This document shows, piece after piece, positions 8,048-15,016 of a stretch of DNA of 22,004 nucleotides. Made by a program: the position numbers and the translations under genes. The stretch spans positions 1-22,004 of the forward strand of contig JAUWXJ010000013.1 in NCBI GenBank assembly GCA_030616425.1, given 5' to 3'. Position 1 is the stretch's first letter, and each line of letters starts with the position of its first letter. The stretch is from Desulfobacterales bacterium (lineage in GTDB: Bacteria > Desulfobacterota > Desulfobacteria > Desulfobacterales > C00003060). Below the pieces are notes generated by a model. It was not told the origin of the DNA. It saw only the letters and a program-made list of their open reading frames with translations, and ran no database searches.

Positions 8048-9526
8048 TTAAACTGTCTTGAGAATATTACGGTGCTTTATTTGATGAAATGTATTATAAA
8101 GAAGCGTTCGTATCTCATTGTAACCAGACGCCTTAAAAAGGCTACATATTATTATATAAAGTCCAGCACCTGTAAATATCTGTAGTAGAAGTTTTAAAAA
8201 TCTATATTCAAAATCAAATTTTCTCAACGCTAAAACAGCGATTGCCATAATTAAGGAAGCTATAACATACGGTGCAAGATCAAGAAGTTGACGATAGAAT
8301 GAATACCCTATAAGACGTCCGGTTAAAATCATGGCTAAAATAAATGTGAAACCTGCTGCACAAATTTCTCCCGATATCATAACAGTTAATCCCCAGCGAT
8401 ACGTAACCAGGATGGAAATTACCGTTAAACTTACACGGGTAAGTTGAATTTTAAGCAGGATTTCAGGTTTTCCAAAAGCCTTATAGAGACTATTATGTAA
8501 TGACCTCAGAGCATAAAAGAGTCCGATTGGACAAAGGAGCTGAACATATGGCACGGCCGGGATCCATTTATCAGAATAGAGAAAGGGTACAAGGTTGTCA
8601 GCCGTTGCGGCCAACCCAAACAAAATTGGGAAAATGCAGCAAGAAAGAGTTACGATTGCCCTGTGAAAGCTTTTTTGCAAGCGATCTGCATCGTCTTTAA
8701 TACTAGCTATCGAAGGGAAGAATACCGCGTTTAGCGGACGTACGAAATTTTGCACCGCAATATCTTTTAAAGATCTACCCCTGTCAAAAAAGCCCAAGGT
8801 TGCCGGAGTAAAAAGTCTTCCGATTATGACCTGATAAATATTTAAAAAAACTGATTCTACGATATTGTTCGCAAGAATCTTGTATCCGAACGACCACATA
8901 TAGTTCAACGAAGACATTGAAAAAATCAGATTTGGCTTCCACCCTGAGATTAGCCACAAGATTATACAATGGATACAGCGTCCTGAAAGACCTGCGTAAA
9001 CGAGGCTCCATACACCAAATCCGTGTAAAGCCATAATAATGCCAACAATACCAGTTAAAATAGTTGAAAAAATGGTTGCCACAGTTAACGGCCTAAAATC
9101 AAGCGACTTCATCAATCGCATTCGCTGAACAACACTTAGTGCGTCAAAAATTAGTCGAAGGGCCGAGATACGCAAAATCAGCTTTAGAACAGGTTGATCA
9201 AAAAAAGCAGCTATCCAGGGCGAGAGCATAAAGAGAATTCCATAACATATACTTCCGGCGAAAATATCGAAGAAAAAAAGAGTTGACCAATCCTCTTGAT
9301 CAACATCTGCTTTTTGGATCAAGGCTGCGCCGAAGCCGGCGTAAAGGAATTTTTCTGATATTGCGTAAAATATTGAAATCATGGCGACAAGGCCAAATTC
9401 CTCTGGAGCAAGTAGCCTTGCCAGTATCAGTGTGATAATAAATCGTATGCTTTGCCTACCAAAACGCTGGCCAAAACTCCAAAACAATGCAATTATCGTT
9501 CTATTAGTTAAATTAGTGGTACTCAC
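8048..9526 (-). CDS. Lipopolysaccharide/exopolysaccharide flippase (Wzx/WzxC/TuaB-like, MOP superfamily)
   Basis: 492 residues, the usual length, with about 12-14 hydrophobic segments. The N-terminal signature is WSFGQRFGRQSIRFIITLIL then ARLLAPEEFGLVAMI, diagnostic of the PST/TuaB-type flippases. The motif GFFDRGRSLKDIAVQNFVRP is also typical. It would move undecaprenyl-linked glycan units across the inner membrane. The start is GTG (9526) with a weak ribosome site. It is the only flippase in the window, which indicates that the locus makes a Wzx/Wzy-type polymer; the polymerase and most glycosyltransferases are not in this window. Confidence 0.93.
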   Translation of the reverse strand: MSTTNLTNRTIIALFWSFGQRFGRQSIRFIITLILARLLAPEEFGLVAMISIFYAISEKFLYAGFGAALIQKADVDQEDWSTLFFFDIFAGSICYGILFMLSPWIAAFFDQPVLKLILRISALRLIFDALSVVQRMRLMKSLDFRPLTVATIFSTILTGIVGIIMALHGFGVWSLVYAGLSGRCIHCIILWLISGWKPNLIFSMSSLNYMWSFGYKILANNIVESVFLNIYQVIIGRLFTPATLGFFDRGRSLKDIAVQNFVRPLNAVFFPSIASIKDDADRLQKSFHRAIVTLSCCIFPILFGLAATADNLVPFLYSDKWIPAVPYVQLLCPIGLFYALRSLHNSLYKAFGKPEILLKIQLTRVSLTVISILVTYRWGLTVMISGEICAAGFTFILAMILTGRLIGYSFYRQLLDLAPYVIASLIMAIAVLALRKFDFEYRFLKLLLQIFTGAGLYIIICSLFKASGYNEIRTLLYNTFHQIKHRNILKTV

Positions 9527-9605
9527 AGTTTGATCACTTCATGGGGAAAAGATATAATTCACATGATAAAAATGATGTGAATAGAAGAAGAAATGATTTA
9601 AAATT

Positions 9606-10562
9606 TCAGATTGTTTTGAGTAGTTCTTCGAAGTACGTAATTGTCTTCACCAGTCCTTGCTCAAGCTTGATTTTGGGTTCCCAGTTCAATTTTTCCTTTG
9701 CCAGAGAAATATCCGGCTTGCGCTGTTTGGGATCATCTTCAGGCAACTCATTAAAAATGATTTCCGACTTCGAGCCGGTCTGGTCGATGATTTTTTCTGC
9801 AAGCTCCAGGATGCTGAACTCAACGGGGTTGCCTAAATTTAAAGGGCCGGTGAAATCGTTTTCCGTTTTCATGAAACGAATCATACCGTCAATCAGATCG
9901 TCAACGTAACAGAACGACCTGGTCTGGGAGCCGTCGCCGTAAATGGTGATCGGTTCGTTTTTCAGTGCCTGGATAATGAAGTTGGAAACCACCCGGCCGT
10001 CAGCGGGGTGCATACTTGGGCCGTACGTATTGAAGATTCTGGCCACTTTTATGGGCAGGGTGTGCTGCCGGTGGTAGTCAAAGAACAGGGTTTCGGCACA
10101 TCGCTTGCCTTCGTCATAGCATGAACGGCGCCCGATGGGGTTGACATTTCCCCAGTAGGACTCCGGTTGCGGGTGGATTTCAGGGTCACCATATACCTCA
10201 GAGGTCGAAGCCTGAAGGATCTTGGCCTTAACCCGCTTGGCCAGACCGAGCATGTTGATGGCTCCGTGAACCGAGGTCTTGGTGGTCTGGACCGGATCGA
10301 ACTGGTAATGGATTGGGGAAGCCGGGCAGGCCAGGTTGTAGATTTCGTCCACCTCGATATAGAGGGGAAAGGTCACGTCGTGTCGCATGAATTCGAATCT
10401 CGGGTTGTCAAAAAGATGGTATATATTGGCCTTGGTGCCCGTATAGCAGTTGTCCACGCAGATAACTTCGTTGCTGGCATCAAGCAGCCTTTCGCAGAGA
10501 TGCGATCCCAGGAAACCGGCCCCACCGGTGACGAGAACTTTTTTAGCAGTTAGGTTGTTCAT
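9606..10562 (-). CDS. UDP-glucuronate decarboxylase-like SDR (UDP-xylose synthase family)
   Basis: 318 residues, normal for bacterial UXS. It carries the Rossmann glycine motif TGGAGFLGSHL (12-22), the motif STSEVYGDPEIHPQPESYWG (about 119-138) with the family's catalytic hydroxyl residues, and the YxxxK pair Y149/K153 in CYDEGKR. NPIGRRSCYDEGKR and RIFNTYGP are close to the UXS family consensus. It converts UDP-GlcA, the product of the Ugd encoded at 15017, to UDP-xylose with bound NAD+. The ATG at 10562 is preceded by GAGGAA, an excellent ribosome site. Confidence 0.9.
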   Translation of the reverse strand: MNNLTAKKVLVTGGAGFLGSHLCERLLDASNEVICVDNCYTGTKANIYHLFDNPRFEFMRHDVTFPLYIEVDEIYNLACPASPIHYQFDPVQTTKTSVHGAINMLGLAKRVKAKILQASTSEVYGDPEIHPQPESYWGNVNPIGRRSCYDEGKRCAETLFFDYHRQHTLPIKVARIFNTYGPSMHPADGRVVSNFIIQALKNEPITIYGDGSQTRSFCYVDDLIDGMIRFMKTENDFTGPLNLGNPVEFSILELAEKIIDQTGSKSEIIFNELPEDDPKQRKPDISLAKEKLNWEPKIKLEQGLVKTITYFEELLKTI

Positions 10563-10571
10563 TGTTTTTCC

Positions 10572-10853
10572 TCAAGTGTCTATATTCAATTTTTGAAAGA
10601 TTTTCTCTTTTTCAGAGACGTAATAAAAAACACCTGATGGTGTTGAGTTAATTGATATTGTGCCATAGCCTGGGAGATCGATACCTACACTTTCCTTGTT
10701 TTCCAGGGGTGAAAAGGCATACACCAGCCATTCTCAATTAGGGACTGAGCCCAATTTTAAAGCTATGGGGAAGACTGGAATCTCACGGTTTTTCTCCCAT
10801 GTTCGAAACCATGATCCTTTCTGATTTATATTGGCATTCAGCAGATTTATTAC
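10572..10853 (-). pseudogene. Decayed protein remnant in the gene-free stretch 10563-10959
   Basis: The minus strand reads coherently for about 90 codons across one TGA at 10736-10734. Before it comes NQKGSWFRTWEKNREIPVFP and after it EWLVYAFSPLENKESVGIDL, then PGYGTISINSTPSGVFYYVS, ending TGA at 10572. The aromatic, beta-rich character looks like the C-terminal domain of a carbohydrate-active or surface protein, but I do not recognise the family. No start codon is found and the frame is lost in an A run near 10855. The rest, 10854-10959, shows nothing. Confidence 0.5.
10623..10645 (-). terminator. Possible terminator hairpin upstream of the decarboxylase gene
   Basis: On the minus strand AACACC-ATCA-GGTGTT is followed at once by a run of T, so it would end transcription coming from the wecB side. 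However, the same bases read as Ser-Thr-Pro-Ser-Gly-Val-Phe in the decayed frame, so the structure may be a by-product of old coding sequence. Confidence 0.35.
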
Positions 10854-10959
10854 TCATTTTTTTGTCTGCTTGGTGGTTGGCTGGGGAAGATGGTATTTTT
10901 TTCTTAGAGGAAAGCGCTCTCGCTCGTTGCTGAAATATTGATATTCTATGTGTTCGTTA

Positions 10960-12033
10960 TTATTCTCTCAGTCTCTCTACAATTCTTTCCGCAGTATGCC
11001 CGTCCCACAGTTCTGGAATTTTACCCGTTTTATGGGAGTCATTGAGCAGGTTTTCTATATCTGGCCATAAATTCTCTATATTGGTTAACTTGTTACTCCC
11101 ATCGGTTATAGTGACAGGCCGTTCTGTATTTGGACGCAACGTAAGGCAAGGTGTCTTAAAAAATGTAGTTTCTTCCTGCAGCCCACCTGAATCGGTTAAA
11201 ACAAATCTGGCTTGCTCTGCGAGACAAATGGAATCATGATAACCTATTGGATCTATCAACTTGAGATGGTTGTTGCTTCTGCATGAAATCCCATAAGTCG
11301 TAAGCATTTTCCTGGTACGTGGGTGCAGAGGGAAACATACCGGCAGAAAGGACGACAACCTGTATAGATGTTCCATGATTGTGCTCAGGGTTGCTTTCTT
11401 ATCCACATTGGATGGCCTGTGAAGCGTAACATATACGAAATCTTTTTCTTTAAGCCCCAAGTGCATATGCGTTTTCTTATTTCGAGCCTTTTCAAGATTT
11501 GCAATAAGAGTGTCAATCATTATGTTTCCGACCATTTTAATCTTAGCCTTTGGAATCCCTTCTCTTATAAGATTTTCATCACCGTCCTTAGACGGTGTGA
11601 AGAGAATGTCTGCGAGGGAATCGGTAACTATCCTATTGATTTCCTCTGGCATAGTTCTATCGAAGCTTCGCAGGCCTGCCTCGACGTGCGCAACTTTTAT
11701 CCCCAACTTAGCAGCTGCAAGAGTTGCAGCCATGGTGGAGTTGACGTCTCCCACAACGATGACCAAATCCGGTTTGGTTTCAATAAGAGTCTTCTCATAG
11801 GCAATCATCACGCGGCCGGCTTGTTCGGCGTGAGTCCCGCTCCCAATCCCGAGATGGATGTCAGGCTCAGGAAGGCCGAGGTCTTTGAAGAAGGCATCGG
11901 ACATATTCAAGTCATAATGCTGTCCTGTATGAACAATGATTGGAGTCGCCCATTCCTCTTTTTTCAAAGCGTGGTAAAGCGGGGCGATCTTCATAAAATT
12001 AGGTCTAGCAGCAGCGATGAGGTGAATTAGCAT
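10960..12033 (-). CDS. wecB: UDP-N-acetylglucosamine 2-epimerase (non-hydrolysing)
   Basis: 357 residues, full length. Family landmarks are in order: ARPNFMKIAPL (9-19), THTGQHY-like HTGQHYDLNMSD (35-46), GDVNST with D96, HVEAGLRS with E118, MPEEINR with E132, LHRPSNVD with H205, and DSGGLQEE (281-288). It interconverts UDP-GlcNAc and UDP-ManNAc in the cytoplasm. UDP-ManNAc could then be oxidised by the TviB/WbpA-like dehydrogenase encoded upstream. GAGGT lies about 9 bases before the ATG. The gap to cysC is 104 bases. Confidence 0.95.
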   Translation of the reverse strand: MLIHLIAAARPNFMKIAPLYHALKKEEWATPIIVHTGQHYDLNMSDAFFKDLGLPEPDIHLGIGSGTHAEQAGRVMIAYEKTLIETKPDLVIVVGDVNSTMAATLAAAKLGIKVAHVEAGLRSFDRTMPEEINRIVTDSLADILFTPSKDGDENLIREGIPKAKIKMVGNIMIDTLIANLEKARNKKTHMHLGLKEKDFVYVTLHRPSNVDKKATLSTIMEHLYRLSSFLPVCFPLHPRTRKMLTTYGISCRSNNHLKLIDPIGYHDSICLAEQARFVLTDSGGLQEETTFFKTPCLTLRPNTERPVTITDGSNKLTNIENLWPDIENLLNDSHKTGKIPELWDGHTAERIVERLRE

Positions 12034-12137
12034 GGTCTTCTTACCTCTTTCTGGTTACTGGATGCTGGATGCAAGTTCAGCTCATATGTCATAGTTGATA
12101 ACTGATAGTGTTCGAGTTGTTCGATCACTATACTTGT

Positions 12138-12803
12138 TCAACGCGCTCTTGCAGACACATCTGCTCTCATCATATTATCCAAATGAGGTGAATATAGGAT
12201 GCCGCGATGTTTGATAAGATTAACTATGCGTTCTGCAGCTTCTCTTGCGTCCAGTTTGTAAGAGGGGATCACAAGATCAGGATTCTCAGGTGGTTCATAT
12301 GGCGCCGAAATTCCGGTAAATTCCTTAATCACGCCAGCCTTGGCCTTTGCATAAATACCTTTCTTGTCGCGCGTAGCACAGACGTCTGATGGGCATTCAA
12401 CGTAGATTTCCAAAAACTGCCCGTCTGAAAAGAGCGATCGCAACTTTTGACGATCCTTTCTATAAGGAGAAATGAAGGCGGTAAGTGCGATGATCCCTGC
12501 ATCCACAAAGAGTTTTACCATCTCGCCGATACGGCGGATATTTTCTGCCCTATCTTCAGGAGAAAACGTCAAATTTGAACACAGCCCATGACGGACATTG
12601 TCTCCGTCAAAAACATAGGTAGAGCAGCCTTGGCGATGCAATTTCTTCTCAACTAGGTGAGCTATGGTTGATTTTCCGGAGGCAGACAGGCCTGTGAACC
12701 AAATGACTGCCCCTTTGTGGGCGTGTAATTTTTCTCGATCCCTGCGGGAAACGTGTCCGTTGAACCATGTGAGATTATTTTTCTTTGCTGTTGATATCTT
12801 CAT
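12138..12803 (-). CDS. cysC: Adenylyl-sulfate kinase
   Basis: 221 residues. The P-loop GLSASGKST is at residues 38-46, then VFDGDNVRHGL (64-74) for APS binding, NIRRIGE, and the ISPYRKDR motif with the conserved serine at 112. The lid region is KGIYAKAKAGVIKEFTGIS, followed by YEPPENPDL. It makes PAPS from APS with ATP. Inside a glycan cluster it could feed a sulfotransferase, though none is seen here; assimilatory use is the alternative. Start set at the ATG (12803) with GGAG nine bases upstream; a TTG five codons earlier overlaps that ribosome site. The last 20 or so residues extend past the usual end and run into a spacer repeat. Confidence 0.93.
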   Translation of the reverse strand: MKISTAKKNNLTWFNGHVSRRDREKLHAHKGAVIWFTGLSASGKSTIAHLVEKKLHRQGCSTYVFDGDNVRHGLCSNLTFSPEDRAENIRRIGEMVKLFVDAGIIALTAFISPYRKDRQKLRSLFSDGQFLEIYVECPSDVCATRDKKGIYAKAKAGVIKEFTGISAPYEPPENPDLVIPSYKLDAREAAERIVNLIKHRGILYSPHLDNMMRADVSARAR

Positions 12804-12820
12804 GTGCTTTATCTCCAATT

Positions 12821-12900
12821 GGTTGAATGGTTGAGTGGTTGAATAGTGAATTGGTCAAGTCGTTGATTGGTTAAGTGGTCAAATGGTTGTTGGGTTAACA
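12821..12900 (+). repeat. Low-complexity GGTTGAATGGTT-type run
   Basis: A degenerate array of units such as GGTTGAATGGTTGAGTGGTT and GGTTAAGTGGTCAAATGGTT fills the space between the start of cysC and the end of the four-helix-bundle gene. A shorter run of the same type, on the opposite strand, lies at about 13585-13617 on the other side of that gene. Confidence 0.6.
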
Positions 12901-13119
12901 AGCTATCCATTCTCCTTTCTCGATTTTAGATATTTGATGTAACCGTTGAGCATGCGGATAGCTGTCTTGATGTTGTCTATCATCGTCTCAGTTTCATTGT
13001 GATCGATGTATTCGCACTCTTGTGCCACATCAATATGGTCAATCAATTCATAGAGTGATCCTCTGGACTGCCTGCAGAACTGTATATTCTCCTGGTAATG
13101 GTAGCGGCCGTAACCCTTT

Positions 13120-13374
13120 TTACCCTGTTAAATAAGATTTGAGCCTTCTTTTCAAGAACATCTTCCCGTGATACGTCTTGAGATATTTTTCTCTTCTTGC
13201 TGCGTCATCTTGATCGAGACATGCCTCATAGTAGATCAGTTCAAATGGTCGTCTATCCTTTGTTGATTCGACAGCTCCTTTGTTGTGCTGATCAAATCTT
13301 AGCTTGAGATTCTTGGTAAAGCCTGTGTAGAAATGTTTGTCCTTATCACTTTGTAGTACATAAGTGTAATACAC
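13120..13374 (-). CDS. Small GIY-YIG nuclease family protein (UPF0213/YhbQ type)
   Basis: 84 residues, a single GIY-YIG domain: YYTYVLQS (2-9) stands for GIY and FYTGFT (15-20) for YIG. The conserved arginine R26 is in LKLRFDQHN, and a glutamate at E62 is in RREKYLK. Family members cut DNA with a single metal site. Start is GTG at 13374 with GAGGT about 6 bases upstream. The gene lies wholly between the two 12-base inverted arms TATTTAACAGGG and CCCTGTTAAATA, and its last residues Y-L-T-G are read from the inner part of one arm, with the stop just outside. It splits the IVP gene. It may drive the spread of the palindrome family to which those arms belong; that function is inferred. Confidence 0.88.
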   Translation of the reverse strand: MYYTYVLQSDKDKHFYTGFTKNLKLRFDQHNKGAVESTKDRRPFELIYYEACLDQDDAARREKYLKTYHGKMFLKRRLKSYLTG

Positions 13375-13399
13375 TTCTACCTCAAGCTATTTAACAGGG
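13123..13399. mobile_element. GIY-YIG-bearing palindromic element (277 bp), candidate autonomous member of the hairpin family
   Basis: Perfect 12-base inverted ends: CCCTGTTAAATA at 13123-13134 and TATTTAACAGGG at 13388-13399, the second followed by CAAG. The hairpin copies elsewhere have the same design, CCCC-x-GTTAAAT/GTTGAAT/GTGAAAT on the left and the complement then GGGGCAGGC or AGGGCAAGC on the right. The only difference is that the loop here holds a gene in place of about 9 bases. No target duplication is visible. Its host site is the middle of the IVP gene. Confidence 0.65.
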
Positions 13400-13617
13400 C
13401 AAGTACATGCAGTGGCAGACCTTGATGCCCTTATCATTTGATCAGATAATCTGTATTTCTCCTCACCTGGAAAACCTTTACATAGCTGCCAGATACTCTT
13501 CCGTATGTCTTTGCACCGCTTCCACACTTCCAGGTCTCTGAAGTCGTTGTATTCTTGCTCGGCCATCTACCTATTCACCTTTCTTCGATTCAACTAATCA
13601 ACTACTTAACCATTTAC

Positions 13618-14751
13618 CTACTCCACCAAAAATTCGCTTGCAATCGTTCTGTTCAGACCCTCGGCCAGGGAGTAGGGTGGGGTGAAGCCTGTTTGTTTTA
13701 GCTTTTCAGCGGAAATAATGGTATCTGCACAGAATTTCTTAATTCTTATGGAGCTAATGGGATATGTTTTGCCGGTTAGTTTGGCTAATAAATCAAAAGC
13801 ATATCCGCCCAGAAGACCAACACCATATGGAAGCCTGAAATTGGCTTTGCGACCGTTGCCAAGAGCCTTTAAGACAAGGCATACCAATTCCTCCATGTTA
13901 AAATCTGGTTTGTCGGCATAGTTGTAGACATGCGCTCCCAGATCGGTGAGACCTTTGCAAAACGCCCCTTTTTGCCCAATTGAGCGCTGATGCTTCACTA
14001 AAGTGTCTGCGTCAGACTCAAATTTTAATCCTCGAAATACTTCATCATGTATGTCTGTGTTTAAAATTTTCGCCTTCCTTGAACTTGAACAAAAATGAAT
14101 GTTTTTCAAAGATCTCATATTGGTTAGTAAAAAAACTAAGAATTTTGAGAGGTTGCGCACATATCCCATTGATTTCTTATTTTTGCCATTTCCGACCATA
14201 ATAAATTTCTGGGATGCTATTTGGCTGAGAAGGTTATAGACGTTGCCCCTGTTGCCTTCTCCAAAAATCACCGTAGGTCGAACAATGACAAGGCACCTTG
14301 CATTGTCAGCATCTGCCCACTCATTGAAAACGAGCTCTGCTTCGTACTTACTCCTTGAGTAATCATTAAAGGGCTTGGCCGGGCTTCCTTCATTAGGATT
14401 ATTTAAGTTTAGTCCATACAATGCAACAGTGCTGGTGAAGATCAACATGTTGATGCCATTTTTCTCAAGGCCGTGTACGACATTTCTTGCACCGCCCACG
14501 TTTACTTCCTCATAGAGTGAAACAGGACGAACATCGTCGCGATGCTCAGCAGCCAGGTGATAGACTGCATCCATTCCGCGCATGGAATTGGCCAATTTTT
14601 TCTTATCCAGAACATCACCAACGATGCAGAGATCCGGATAGGCTTCACTTTGTACCTTGTCGTATATGACTACTTTGTGGCCTTCTTTGAGCAGATCGGA
14701 AATGAGGTACGTTCCGATAAAGCCACTACCGCCTGTGACTAAAATCTTCAT
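13618..14751 (-). CDS. NAD-dependent epimerase/dehydratase (extended SDR) with a 57-codon repeat-derived insert
   Basis: 377 residues. The Rossmann motif TGGSGFIGTYL is at 6-16, the VYHLAAEHRDD region at 63-73, STVALYG at 107-113, and the YxxxK pair Y131/K135 in DYSRSKYEAE. It is a UDP-sugar epimerase-like SDR; substrate unknown. Residues 212-268 (from RSLKNIHFCSSS to GAFCKGLT) are encoded by the MITE-like element at 13947-14117 and have no place in the family. Removing exactly 171 bases joins LVFLLTN to T-DLGAHVYNYADKPDF in frame, which is what relatives show. The frame stays open through the insert, so a longer protein can be made, but whether it folds is unknown. Confidence 0.88.
   Translation of the reverse strand: MKILVTGGSGFIGTYLISDLLKEGHKVVIYDKVQSEAYPDLCIVGDVLDKKKLANSMRGMDAVYHLAAEHRDDVRPVSLYEEVNVGGARNVVHGLEKNGINMLIFTSTVALYGLNLNNPNEGSPAKPFNDYSRSKYEAELVFNEWADADNARCLVIVRPTVIFGEGNRGNVYNLLSQIASQKFIMVGNGKNKKSMGYVRNLSKFLVFLLTNMRSLKNIHFCSSSRKAKILNTDIHDEVFRGLKFESDADTLVKHQRSIGQKGAFCKGLTDLGAHVYNYADKPDFNMEELVCLVLKALGNGRKANFRLPYGVGLLGGYAFDLLAKLTGKTYPISSIRIKKFCADTIISAEKLKQTGFTPPYSLAEGLNRTIASEFLVE
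13947..14117 (-). mobile_element. MITE-like element, copy B (171 bp), inside the epimerase gene
   Basis: The ends are TGAGACCTTTGCAAAACGC (13947) and, read on the other strand, TGAGATCTTTGAAAAACATT (14117). The sequence is the inverted counterpart of 7779-7946. The length is a multiple of three and the frame used by the epimerase contains no stop, so the host gene stays open. No target duplication is visible; the empty site would read CCAATA-CCGATC on the minus strand. Confidence 0.85.
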
Positions 14752-14756
14752 AATAC

Positions 14757-14800
14757 TAAGTTGTTCGATCGCTTCGCTTGTTCGAGATGTTCAAAGCGTA
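14757..14800 (+). repeat. Spacer repeat TTGTTCGATC-GCTTCG-CTTGTTCGAG
   Basis: Similar spacers occur at about 12103-12135 (TTGTTCGATCACTATACTTG) and 16336-16365 (TTGTTCTATCGCTTCGCTTG). All three lie between glycan genes. The remainder of 14801-15016 holds a fragment GATGCAGGATACTGGATG, similar to GATGCTGGATG near 12061, and nothing else recognisable. Confidence 0.5.
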
Positions 14801-15016
14801 CGAGTTTTTGAGTTGTTTGATTGGCTTGTTTGTTGAGTTATTCTATGGAACCTTGGGGACGTTGTTGACTAAGTTGACTTATTCCAGATGCAGGATACTG
14901 GATGTTCTCACTGCGGAATTCGGCCCGCCCTAGTGCGGACTGGGCCAGGGATTTCGGGTATGTTTTCAAGCCGACAGGCGCTATGCGGAATGATTGATGA
15001 TTTGCTGTTTATTCAT

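Larger units (their letters stand above)
12903..13566 (-). pseudogene. Four-helix-bundle (23S rRNA intervening-sequence, IVP) protein gene, split by an insertion
   Basis: The N-terminal half (13566 downward) reads MAEQEYNDFRDLEVWKRCKD, then SIWQLCKGFPGEEKYRLSDQ, then MIRASRSATA, a textbook IVP-family start. It is cut right after ATA by the GIY-YIG-bearing element at 13123-13399. The C-terminal half resumes with GYGRYHYQENIQFCRQSRGS and LYELIDHIDVAQECEYID and ends at 12903. In intact relatives RSVTANIAEGYGRYHYQENI is continuous, so only a few codons were lost or replaced at the junction. The cellular role of stand-alone IVP proteins is not settled. Confidence 0.85.
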
